Shown: positions 48,095-64,000 of the stretch, piece by piece
Layout of the letters: each line of letters starts with the position of its first letter
Position numbering within the stretch: the stretch's first letter is position 1
Assembly (NCBI RefSeq): GCF_000761545.1
Contig: NZ_JPMY01000010.1
Coordinates: forward strand, 186,001-250,000
Length of the DNA stretch: 64,000 nt
Origin: Pseudomonas sp. ML96
Lineage (GTDB): Bacteria; Pseudomonadota; Gammaproteobacteria; Pseudomonadales; Pseudomonadaceae
Direction: 5' to 3'
Translations under genes and position numbers: made by a program
Notes under the pieces: model-generated
Seen by the model: only the letters and a program-made list of their open reading frames with translations
Databases searched by the model: none
What the model was told of the DNA's origin: nothing

Positions 48095-48850
48095 TCAGTT
48101 TCCTGCGGCGCGACAGATCGCACCAAACTCATCTGCATTCAAGGAGGCTCCACCAATGAGCCCCCCATCGATATCCTGCATGCCGAACAACTCGGCAGCA
48201 TTGGCAGCCTTGACACTGCCGCCGTACAGAATTCTTACACCGCGCGCCACTTCTGCATTCTCTGCATCCAGTTGCGCACGAATGGCTGCGTGAACCTCTT
48301 GCGCCTGCTGAGGCGAAGCAGTCAGCCCAGTACCAATGGCCCAGACCGGCTCATACGCCACAACAGCCCTGGAGAAGGCACCTACACCCAACTCCTCGAT
48401 CACACTACCCAACTGAGCAGACACCACTTCGAGCGTCTTGCCCGCCTGACGCTGCTCAAGGGTCTCACCGATGCACAGCACCGGAATCAGACCACAGGAT
48501 TGCGCAGCGGCAAACTTACGACTGATCTGCTCGTCACGCTCACCCAGAATCAGGCGACGCTCAGAGTGCCCCACCAGCACCATGCTGCAACCAGCATCAG
48601 CAAGCTGACTTGGTGCAATCTCGCCAGTCAGAGCACCCTGCATGGGCTCCACAGCACAGTTCTGCGAACCTACTGCAATCGCCTTGCCTTCGAGACCAAC
48701 CAGCACCTGATTGATGTACAGACAAGGCGGCATGACTGCCACTTCAACGCCGCTAGGCAGCGCCAACTGACGAAGCCCCTTGATCAGCTCTGCGACGCTG
48801 GCGCGGGTACCGTGCATTTTCCAGTTACCAGCTACCAGGGGGCGACGCAT
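48095..48850 (-). CDS. tpiA: Triosephosphate isomerase
   Basis: A 251-residue TIM-barrel enzyme interconverting dihydroxyacetone-P and glyceraldehyde-3-P. Lys11 in GNWKMHG, the His of VLVGHSERR near residue 95 and the catalytic Glu of [12 protein letters not shown] (near 167) are all present, as is the phosphate loop GGSVKAAN. It lies between glmM and secG. Confidence 0.97.
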   Translation of the reverse strand: MRRPLVAGNWKMHGTRASVAELIKGLRQLALPSGVEVAVMPPCLYINQVLVGLEGKAIAVGSQNCAVEPMQGALTGEIAPSQLADAGCSMVLVGHSERRLILGERDEQISRKFAAAQSCGLIPVLCIGETLEQRQAGKTLEVVSAQLGSVIEELGVGAFSRAVVAYEPVWAIGTGLTASPQQAQEVHAAIRAQLDAENAEVARGVRILYGGSVKAANAAELFGMQDIDGGLIGGASLNADEFGAICRAAGN

Positions 48851-48916
48851 GCCTGACCTCGTCGTTCAAAGTGGGCGCAGATGTTACCCAAGAGCACATG
48901 CACTAGCAAGCCGAAA

Positions 48917-50254
48917 TCAGGCACAGACTTCAGTAACGACCTTGGCCAGCTCCTCGGCATAGCCGCGCACCTGAGCCTCGTCGTCGCCTTCCACCATGAC
49001 CCGCACCAGCGGCTCGGTACCCGACTTACGCAGCAGTACGCGACCGCGCCCCGCCATCAGGTCCGTGACACGTGCGCAAGCATCCTTGACCGCCACATGC
49101 TCGACCGGATCGACATCACCAGAGAAACGCACATTGATCAGGACCTGCGGGCACTTGCGTAATGCCAGCCGCGCCTCCGCCAACGCCTTGTCGGCACGCT
49201 TGAGCGCCATCAGCACCTGCAACGCGGCGATGACCGCATCACCCGTGGTGGTGTGCTGACAGCACAATAGATGCCCGGAGTTCTCGCCACCCAGCAACCA
49301 GCCGCGCTCCTGCAGCTCAGCCACTACATAGCGATCGCCGACCTTGGCACGCACAAACGGAATGCCTAGCTCACCCAGGGCCAACTCGAGCCCCAGATTA
49401 CTCATCAGCGTCCCCACCACTCCGCCCTGCAACTTGCCACGCTCGTGCAGATCACGCGCCATGATGTACAGCAGCTCATCGCCATCGACCATCGCCCCCG
49501 TGTGGTCGACCATCAGCACCCGATCACCATCGCCATCGAAAGCGATCCCGAGATCAGCCTGCTGCGCCAGCACTTCAGCCTGCAGCACCTCGACATGGGT
49601 CGAGCCACAGTTGTCGTTGATGTTCAAGCCATTAGGCTGAGCAGCAATCACCGAGACCTGCGCACCCAGCTCACGGAACACGCTGGGAGCCACTTTATAG
49701 GTGGCGCCGTGGGCGCAATCGAGCACTACCTTAAGGCCGGCGAAGCTGGTGTGGTTAGGCACACTGGCCTTGCAGAATTCGATGTAGCGACCGGCAGCAT
49801 CATTGATCCGAGTGACCTTGCCGAGCTGCTCGGACTCCACCACCGTCATGGGTTGATCCAGCAATTCCTCGATCATCAGCTCGATCTCATCCGGCAGCTT
49901 GGTGCCCAGACCGGAAAAGAACTTGAAGCCATTGTCATGATGCGGATTGTGCGAGGCGCTGATGACGATGCCCGCTTCGGCCTGGAAGGTACGCGTGAGG
50001 TAGGCGATCGCTGGGGTCGGCATAGGACCGAGCAGCATCACGTCCGCGCCCGCCGCCAACAAGCCGGACTCCAGCGCGGATTCGAACATATAGCCCGAAA
50101 TACGCGTGTCCTTACCGATCAGAATTCGGCATTTACCCTGCTTGCGGAAGGCCATGCCGGCCGCCCAGCCCAGCTTGAGAATGAACTCGGGAGTGATAGG
50201 GAACTGGCCAACACGGCCGCGGATACCATCGGTACCGAAATACTTTCTGCTCAT
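48917..50254 (-). CDS. glmM: Phosphoglucosamine mutase
   Basis: A 445-residue enzyme turning glucosamine-6-P into glucosamine-1-P for UDP-GlcNAc and cell-wall synthesis. The phosphorylated serine is in [12 protein letters not shown] (Ser101), the metal loop is DGDGDR, and the substrate loop GGENSGHLL follows; [15 protein letters not shown] closes the fold. ATG at 50254 was chosen over the longer frame because GTGGT-type spacing precedes it and it gives the standard [13 protein letters not shown] start. Confidence 0.97.
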   Translation of the reverse strand: MSRKYFGTDGIRGRVGQFPITPEFILKLGWAAGMAFRKQGKCRILIGKDTRISGYMFESALESGLLAAGADVMLLGPMPTPAIAYLTRTFQAEAGIVISASHNPHHDNGFKFFSGLGTKLPDEIELMIEELLDQPMTVVESEQLGKVTRINDAAGRYIEFCKASVPNHTSFAGLKVVLDCAHGATYKVAPSVFRELGAQVSVIAAQPNGLNINDNCGSTHVEVLQAEVLAQQADLGIAFDGDGDRVLMVDHTGAMVDGDELLYIMARDLHERGKLQGGVVGTLMSNLGLELALGELGIPFVRAKVGDRYVVAELQERGWLLGGENSGHLLCCQHTTTGDAVIAALQVLMALKRADKALAEARLALRKCPQVLINVRFSGDVDPVEHVAVKDACARVTDLMAGRGRVLLRKSGTEPLVRVMVEGDDEAQVRGYAEELAKVVTEVCA

Positions 50255-50270
50255 AACCACTCCAATTTTC

Positions 50271-51122
50271 TTATTCGGCAGCCTGTACGGCAGCGACCAT
50301 GCGTACCGCATCAACCGTCTCGGCAACATCATGGACGCGCAGAATGCACGCGCCCTTCGCCACAGCCAAAGCGGCCAGCGCCAAACCGCCGGGAAGGCGC
50401 TCATGCACCTCGCGCCCCAGGACCTGGCCAATCATGCTCTTGCGCGACACGCCGACCAATAGCGGTCGCCCGAAAGCATGCAACGCTTCCAGATCCTTGA
50501 ACAGGCTCAGGTTGTGGGCAAGCGTCTTGGCGAAACCGAAGCCCGGATCAAGGATAATCCGCTCGGAGACGATACCCGCTTCCACACATGCGTCGATGCG
50601 CTGCGACAGAAACTCGCACACCTCACCCACTACATCGACGTAGTGAGGGTCATGCTGCATGGTGCCGGGCTCGCCGAGCATGTGCATCAAACACACGGGA
50701 AGACCGCTATCGGCTGCCGCCTCCAGCGCACCTTCACGACGCAGCGAACGCACGTCATTGATCAGGCCAGCCCCCAGGCGCGCGCCCTCGCGCATGACCG
50801 CCGGGGTCGAGGTATCCAGAGAGATGACCACATCCAGCTCGGACGCAATCGCCTCCACAACGGGCGCGACGCGCTCCAGCTCCTCCACGGGCGATACCGA
50901 ACGGGCGCCCGGCCGAGTCGACTCGCCACCGACATCGATCAGCGTCGCGCCAGCGGCAACCATTTCAGCCGCGTGACGCAATGCTGCGTCATGTGCAGCG
51001 AAGCGGCCGCCGTCGGAAAAAGAGTCGGGAGTTACGTTGAGAATGCCCATGACATGCGGGGCGGAAAGATCAAGAACCCGACTGCCGCAAGGCAGTCGGG
51101 TCGGGTACTGCGGAAACGTCAT
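50271..51122 (-). CDS. folP: Dihydropteroate synthase
   Basis: A 283-residue TIM-barrel enzyme joining the pterin pyrophosphate made by FolK to p-aminobenzoate; it is the sulfonamide target. Signatures are [15 protein letters not shown] and the TRPGARSVS region, then [10 protein letters not shown] near residue 190 and GVSRKSMIG near 225. It follows ftsH by 9 bases in the minus-strand run and precedes glmM, as in many bacteria. Confidence 0.97.
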   Translation of the reverse strand: MTFPQYPTRLPCGSRVLDLSAPHVMGILNVTPDSFSDGGRFAAHDAALRHAAEMVAAGATLIDVGGESTRPGARSVSPVEELERVAPVVEAIASELDVVISLDTSTPAVMREGARLGAGLINDVRSLRREGALEAAADSGLPVCLMHMLGEPGTMQHDPHYVDVVGEVCEFLSQRIDACVEAGIVSERIILDPGFGFAKTLAHNLSLFKDLEALHAFGRPLLVGVSRKSMIGQVLGREVHERLPGGLALAALAVAKGACILRVHDVAETVDAVRMVAAVQAAE

Positions 51123-51131
51123 GAGTGGACC

Positions 51132-53045
<1,914 letters not shown>

Positions 53046-53622
53046 TTCGCTACCCTCTGAAGCCAGCCTCGTCCTGAAACGCGCTTCGCATGACGGCTGG
53101 TGGATTACCAGCCTAACTTACTACACAACCCCTACCCCAGGCAGGAGCCGTCTGTAACCCTTTATGAGACTCGGACATCCGACTCGGCCGTGCCTCACCG
53201 GTTCCAGTCTAGGTGCCTCGACATCCCCGGGCCAGCGGACACCGGACATTCGGCGCAAGAGGCCGACATGCCCTTGCCTCTCCGAGGATCACTCAGCCTA
53301 GAGCCCATCGTCACTCATTTGGGGGCCAAATCTGAAATCACAAGGCCTGGCCGATAATCAGTGAGCGCAACGCCATGAAATAGCCGTCAGGCAGCGCCAG
53401 AGGGTGAAAGAGTGCCAAGGCCTCAAAATGCTGTTTCCGCCACTCCGGACTAGTCTTGCAGCGAGCCGGGCGGCTACCCGTCGGAAATAGAAAAGGGGCG
53501 CGCCCGAGCCGGGTCAGGTAGACTACGCCGTTTTTGCCGCCGGCATACCGGCAACGGAATGGGTAGAGGCCAAGGCCGACCCACCGTGCGGTGGCCGACT
53601 TTCACAGCAGCAGGGTCAGATT
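53046..53622. other. 577-base non-coding gap where rlmE is usually found
   Basis: In most pseudomonads rlmE (ftsJ), a 23S rRNA 2'-O-methyltransferase gene, lies between ftsH and yhbY. Here neither strand has a credible reading frame, and no SAM-binding signature remains. The gap contains hairpins GGCTGGT-GGATT-ACCAGCC (53095-53113) and ATTTGG-GGG-CCAAAT (53317-53331), a 7-base direct repeat GACTCGG (53168, 53181), and the short palindrome CCACCGTGCGGTGG (53581-53594) before yhbY. It must contain the divergent promoters of ftsH and yhbY. Confidence 0.6.
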
Positions 53623-53934
53623 ATGGCGCTTACCAACGAACAGAAGAAACACTTCAAATCTATCGGCCACCACCTGAAACCGGTATTGATCGTGGCCGAG
53701 AACGGCCTGACCGAAGGCGTACTGGCCGAACTGGAGCGCGCGCTCAACGACCATGAGCTGATCAAAGTGCAGTTCCGCCTGACCGAGCGTGACGATCGCC
53801 GCGCCCTGATCGACGAGCTGGCCGCCGCCGGGCGCTGCGAGCTGGTTCAGGTGATCGGCAAGATGGCCCTGATCTATCGCAAGAACCCCAAGCCGAACAA
53901 GAACCTGTCCAACATCCATCGCTATCAGGCCTGA
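53623..53934 (+). CDS. yhbY: CRM-domain ribosome assembly protein YhbY
   Basis: A 103-residue protein made of a single CRM (KhpA-like) RNA-binding domain with the LKPVLIVAENGLTEGVLAELERALNDHELIKVQ and GxxG-like IGK-AL segments. YhbY associates with pre-50S particles and helps 23S assembly. It is transcribed away from the ftsH run. Its gene is convergent with the small membrane protein at 53951. Confidence 0.9.
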   Translation: MALTNEQKKHFKSIGHHLKPVLIVAENGLTEGVLAELERALNDHELIKVQFRLTERDDRRALIDELAAAGRCELVQVIGKMALIYRKNPKPNKNLSNIHRYQA

Positions 53935-53950
53935 TAGCGATCCTGCCGCG

Positions 53951-54382
53951 CTAGCGCCGCTGCCCAGGCAGCGGCTGCATCACCAGCACCAGCCCGCACA
54001 GGGCCAGCACCAAGTAGTTGAACAGCAGCCAACGCTCGGCGCCTGGCAACCAGTGACGCACGGCGAAAAACGCCAGCGCCATGACCAGCACCATCAACAG
54101 CAGTTGACCGCGCAGATCGCTCCACAGGCTGCGCAGGCCCTCGACCTGGACCAGCACCATCCCCTGCAACAGCACACAGAACGCGGCAAAGCCCACCAGC
54201 AGCGGACTGAGCGCCGCCTTGACCTCTTCGATCAGCAGCGGCGCCAGGCCCATCTTCTCCAGCACCGGCAGCATGACGAAGTGCAGCAGCCACAGGCCGC
54301 CGACCCAGAAGGTCTGAGCCAGCTGCCAGCTGATGGCACCCGCCCGCAGCGATTGGCGCTTAAATATGGCGGACTTCGACAA
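53951..54382 (-). CDS. Small integral membrane protein (DUF4149-like)
   Basis: About 143 residues with four predicted membrane helices (around 18-38, 55-78, 90-108, 115-136), including the patterns [25 protein letters not shown] and [13 protein letters not shown]. The likely TTG start at 54382 makes it overlap the end of greA by 23 bases; no ATG gives a better start. No function is known. It is the last gene of the greA run. Confidence 0.65.
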   Translation of the reverse strand: MSKSAIFKRQSLRAGAISWQLAQTFWVGGLWLLHFVMLPVLEKMGLAPLLIEEVKAALSPLLVGFAAFCVLLQGMVLVQVEGLRSLWSDLRGQLLLMVLVMALAFFAVRHWLPGAERWLLFNYLVLALCGLVLVMQPLPGQRR

Positions 54383-54832
54383 TCTCGTACTCGACCAGAC
54401 CGCTGGGGGTCTTCACCGCCACCACGTCACCCTCTTCCTTGCCCACCAGGGCACGGGCGATGGGCGAGCTGACCGACAGCTTACCGATCTTGATATCGGC
54501 CTCGTCCTCACCAACGATTTGGTAGGTCACGGTCTCGTCGGTCTCGCAGTTGGCGATATCCACGGTAGTGCCGAAGATCACCTTGCCGGTGTGGGCGATG
54601 CTGGTGACGTCGATGACCACTGCATGTTGCAGGCGGCCCTCGATGTCACGGATACGCGCCTCGACCATGCCCTGCTGTTCGCGGGCAGCATGGTATTCGG
54701 CGTTTTCCTTGAGGTCGCCCAGTTCGCGCGCCTCGCCGATGTCCTGGCTGAGCTTGGGACGCACCACCTTGGTCAGGTGAGCCAGCTCGTCCTCCAGGGC
54801 GCGAGCGCCCTGGACGGTCATGGGGTACTTGT

Positions 54833-54836
<4 letters not shown>
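54360..54836 (-). CDS. greA: Transcription elongation factor GreA
   Basis: A 158-residue factor that rescues backtracked polymerase by cleaving the transcript 3' end. The N-terminal coiled coil ends in the acidic tip DIGEAREL ([14 protein letters not shown], near residues 40-53), and the C-terminal FKBP-like domain has [15 protein letters not shown] near 123. It is preceded by carB with a 4-base ATGA overlap, as in other pseudomonads. Confidence 0.97.
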
Positions 54837-58054
<3,218 letters not shown>

Positions 58055-58090
58055 GGTTCTTACTCGAATCCTTGGGTCAGTCGGCGTGGC

Positions 58091-59227
58091 TTAGCGGCGC
58101 TTGGCCATGGCTTCGATGAAGCGGTCGAACAGCGGGGCGACGTCGTGCGGGCCTGGGCTGGCTTCCGGGTGACCCTGGAAGCTGAAGGCGTCCTTGTCGG
58201 TACGCTCGATACCCTGCAGGGTGCCGTCGAACAGCGACTTGTGGGTAGCGCGCAGGTTGGCCGGCAGGCTCGGCTCGTCCACGGCGAAACCGTGGTTCTG
58301 ACTGGTGATCATCACCACGCCGGAATCCAGATCCTGAACCGGGTGGTTGGCGCCGTGGTGACCGGTGCCCATCTTCACGGTCTTGGCGCCGGAGGCCAGG
58401 GCCAGCAGCTGGTGGCCGAGGCAGATGCCGAAGACCGGAATCTCGGTCTGCAGCACTTCCTTGATCGCAGCGATGGCGTAGTCGCACGGCTCGGGGTCAC
58501 CAGGGCCGTTGGAGAGGAACACGCCGTCCGGGTTCAGCGCCAGCACGTCCTTGGCCGGAGTCTGCGCCGGCACCACGGTCAGGCGGCAGCCGCGCTCGAC
58601 CAGCATGCGCAGGATGTTGGTCTTGACCCCGTAGTCGTAGGCGACCACGTGGTAAGGCAGCTCGCTGGCAGCGATTTCCGGGTGGCTGTCGCTCTTCAGG
58701 TTCCACACGCTGGTGCGCCACTCGTAGCGCTCGGTGCAGCTGACCACCTTGGCCAGGTCCATGCCTTTCAGGCCGGGGAAGCTGCGCGCCAGTTCCAGGG
58801 CTTTCTCCTCGGTGGCGTCTTCGCCGGCCAGGATGCAGCCGTTCTGCGAACCCTTCTCACGCAGGATGCGGGTCAGGCGACGGGTGTCGATGCCGGCGAT
58901 GGCGACGGTACCGTTCTCTTTCAGGTACTCGTCCAGCGGCTGCTTGTCGCGCCAGTTGCTGGAGATCAGCGGCAGGTCGCGAATGATCAGGCCGGCGGCC
59001 CACACGCGGTTGGATTCGGCGTCTTCCGGCGTGGTGCCGGTGTTGCCGATGTGCGGGTAGGTCAGGGTAACAATCTGCTGGGCATAGGAAGGATCGGTGA
59101 GGATTTCCTGATAGCCGGTCATGGCGGTGTTGAACACCACCTCACCAATGGTATGGCCATCGGCACCAATGGCTTCGCCGCGAAAAATGCTGCCGTCGGC
59201 GAGTGCGAGTATGGCTGGCTTAGTCAA
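58091..59227 (-). CDS. carA: Carbamoyl-phosphate synthase small chain
   Basis: A 378-residue glutaminase subunit that channels ammonia to CarB. The triad cysteine is in [15 protein letters not shown] (near residue 270), and the His/Glu pair is in [15 protein letters not shown] near 350. The N-terminal half has [18 protein letters not shown]. Two hairpins lie in the leader region (59271-59307 and 59374-59408). Confidence 0.97.
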   Translation of the reverse strand: MTKPAILALADGSIFRGEAIGADGHTIGEVVFNTAMTGYQEILTDPSYAQQIVTLTYPHIGNTGTTPEDAESNRVWAAGLIIRDLPLISSNWRDKQPLDEYLKENGTVAIAGIDTRRLTRILREKGSQNGCILAGEDATEEKALELARSFPGLKGMDLAKVVSCTERYEWRTSVWNLKSDSHPEIAASELPYHVVAYDYGVKTNILRMLVERGCRLTVVPAQTPAKDVLALNPDGVFLSNGPGDPEPCDYAIAAIKEVLQTEIPVFGICLGHQLLALASGAKTVKMGTGHHGANHPVQDLDSGVVMITSQNHGFAVDEPSLPANLRATHKSLFDGTLQGIERTDKDAFSFQGHPEASPGPHDVAPLFDRFIEAMAKRR

Positions 59228-59270
59228 GAAGACCTCCCTTAGATCTGCTGCTTGTTCAAACGCAGGTTGT

Positions 59271-59307
59271 AAAAAAGCGGGATGACGTATTGACCGTCAC
59301 CCCGCTT
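59271..59307 (-). terminator. Terminator-like hairpin in the carA leader
   Basis: On the minus strand the arms AAGCGGGG..TGACG / CGTCA..CCCGCTT end in TTTTTT, about 45 bases before the carA ATG. It could be a second dapB terminator or a carA attenuator. Confidence 0.65.
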
Positions 59308-59373
59308 CTTTATCTGATTCATTCTGCGTTACTTTTAGTGGACACACTAAAGCGGGCAGCTTACAGGAAAAGC

Positions 59374-59408
59374 CCTTTTCGGTCCAGCAATTGCATGGAC
59401 CGAAAAGG
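59374..59408 (-). terminator. Terminator after dapB
   Basis: CCTTTTCGGTCC / GGACCGAAAAGG form a 12-bp stem around an 11-base loop, immediately after the dapB stop (59413). On the minus strand TTTT follows a short GGGC stretch. Confidence 0.7.
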
Positions 59409-59412
59409 TATT

Positions 59413-61357
<1,945 letters not shown>

Positions 61358-61471
61358 AAATCCTCAATACCTCTGATTCACAGGCTCCAGACACGCCAAC
61401 GCGGGAGCAAGCCCCCGCGCGGAGAATCGCCAGCCGCATGGGCGGCTGGCTGGCACCTCAGTAAGCGGGGC

Positions 61472-63388
<1,917 letters not shown>

Positions 63389-63488
63389 ATTCTTTCTCCC
63401 GAAACTTTGGATTCTCCGCAGCCCTGCTTCAGTGGCTGCGGCAGCAAATAAACGCTTGATCTAACAGATGGGGCTGATCGCCCGGATT

Positions 63489-64000
63489 TCAAGCCTGCTC
63501 GTCGATGGACGGCGGCGGCGCGATCGGCGCCTTGCTCACCACGACCATGGCCGGGCGCAGCAGACGGCCGCTGAGCAGATAGCCCTTCTGGAACACCTTG
63601 AGCACGGTATTCGGCTCGACGTGGGTGCTCTCTTCCATGGCCATGGCCTGGTGGTGCTCCGGATTGAACGGCGTGCCGTGCGGATCGACCGCCTCCAGCT
63701 GGTAACGCTTGAGGGTGTCGTGGAACAGCTTGAGGGTCAGTTCCATGCCTTCGCGGATCGCCTTGCTCGATTCGTCGCTGGCACTGGTCAGTTCCAGGCC
63801 GCGCTCCAGGCTGTCGACTACCGGCAGCAGGTCGTTGGCGAATTTTTCCAGGGCGAACTTGTGCGCCTTTTCCACATCCTGCTCGGCGCGGCGGCGCACG
63901 TTCTGCAGGTCGGCGGCCATGCGCAGGGATTGATCCTGGGCGGCGGCCAGCTGCTCTTCGAGGGTCTGCACACGGGCAGCCAGCTCGTCGCCAGCGGGCG
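63489..64000 (-). CDS. grpE: GrpE nucleotide exchange factor, 3' part
   Basis: The C-terminal ~169 residues are in the window; the start lies beyond its right edge. The long coiled-coil helix ([38 protein letters not shown], in frame from the edge) leads to the beta domain with the GrpE signature [25 protein letters not shown]. It exchanges ADP for ATP on DnaK, whose gene follows after 100 bases. Confidence 0.95.
   Translation of the reverse strand, partial: PAGDELAARVQTLEEQLAAAQDQSLRMAADLQNVRRRAEQDVEKAHKFALEKFANDLLPVVDSLERGLELTSASDESSKAIREGMELTLKLFHDTLKRYQLEAVDPHGTPFNPEHHQAMAMEESTHVEPNTVLKVFQKGYLLSGRLLRPAMVVVSKAPIAPPPSIDEQA

Noticed and set aside
53046-53090. Possible remnant of the RlmE C-terminus (GFRG followed by a stop on the minus strand)
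   Set aside because: Only four residues agree, an in-frame stop lies just upstream, and no further similarity is seen.
53956-53975. GC-rich hairpin at the end of yhbY as a terminator
   Set aside because: It has no T-tract and lies inside the coding end of the opposite gene.
61401-61450. Hairpins between dnaK and dnaJ as a terminator
   Set aside because: No T-run follows; dnaJ is expected to be co-transcribed with dnaK, so a processing or attenuating role is as likely.

Overview
The window is a stretch of a Pseudomonas chromosome. Four things point there: high GC content, the CbrA/CbrB–CrcZ catabolite-control module (specific to pseudomonads), Phu-type haem uptake genes, and a gene order that follows the P. 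aeruginosa region from phuW-phuR through cbrAB, panBCD-pgi-acs, pnp-infB-nusA and glmM-ftsH to carAB-dapB-dnaJK-grpE. The species cannot be fixed from this sequence alone. No insertion sequences, prophage genes or CRISPR arrays were seen.

Region 1 (1-13.7 kb) is for iron and haem. After the 3' end of an SDR oxidoreductase comes phuSTUVW on the minus strand, diverging from phuR; the shared intergenic region carries a Fur-box-like site. Next, on the plus strand, is a cell-surface-signalling cassette: an ECF sigma factor behind a Fur-like box, a FecR-type anti-sigma, and an STN-containing haem receptor. A hemO-type haem oxygenase follows, then a YbaN-like membrane protein and a small Rieske protein. 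The receptor gene and hemO share an unusual upstream sequence that may be the promoter read by the cassette's sigma factor. Together the genes cover haem import across both membranes, cytoplasmic delivery and ring opening.

Region 2 (13.7-24.5 kb) holds sfsA and an aminotransferase (minus strand), then dksA, gluQ, cbrX, cbrA and cbrB. After these come the sRNA gene crcZ (sigma-54 promoter and six A-rich Hfq/Crc-binding motifs), pcnB and folK. Region 3 (24.5-37.7 kb, all plus strand) is metabolic: panBCD, pgi, acsA (whose leader carries a perfect CA motif), an MpaB-like protein, atoB, a 23S rRNA methyltransferase-like protein, a large DUF748/AsmA-like protein and two tandem DUF2845 proteins.

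Region 4 (37.7-53.0 kb, minus strand) begins with a CsbD/BON stress-protein pair behind a near-perfect sigma-54 promoter. It continues with the transcription/translation superoperon (in transcription order secG, tRNA-Leu, tRNA-fMet relic, rimP, nusA, infB, rbfA, truB, rpsO, pnp), upstream of which lie ftsH, folP, glmM and tpiA. The initiator-tRNA copy at the conserved metY position looks degenerate. rlmE, normally next to ftsH, is missing, and a 577-base non-coding gap stands in its place. Region 5 (53.6-64.0 kb) holds yhbY (plus strand), then a small membrane protein, greA, carB, carA, dapB, dnaJ, dnaK and the 3' part of grpE, all on the minus strand.
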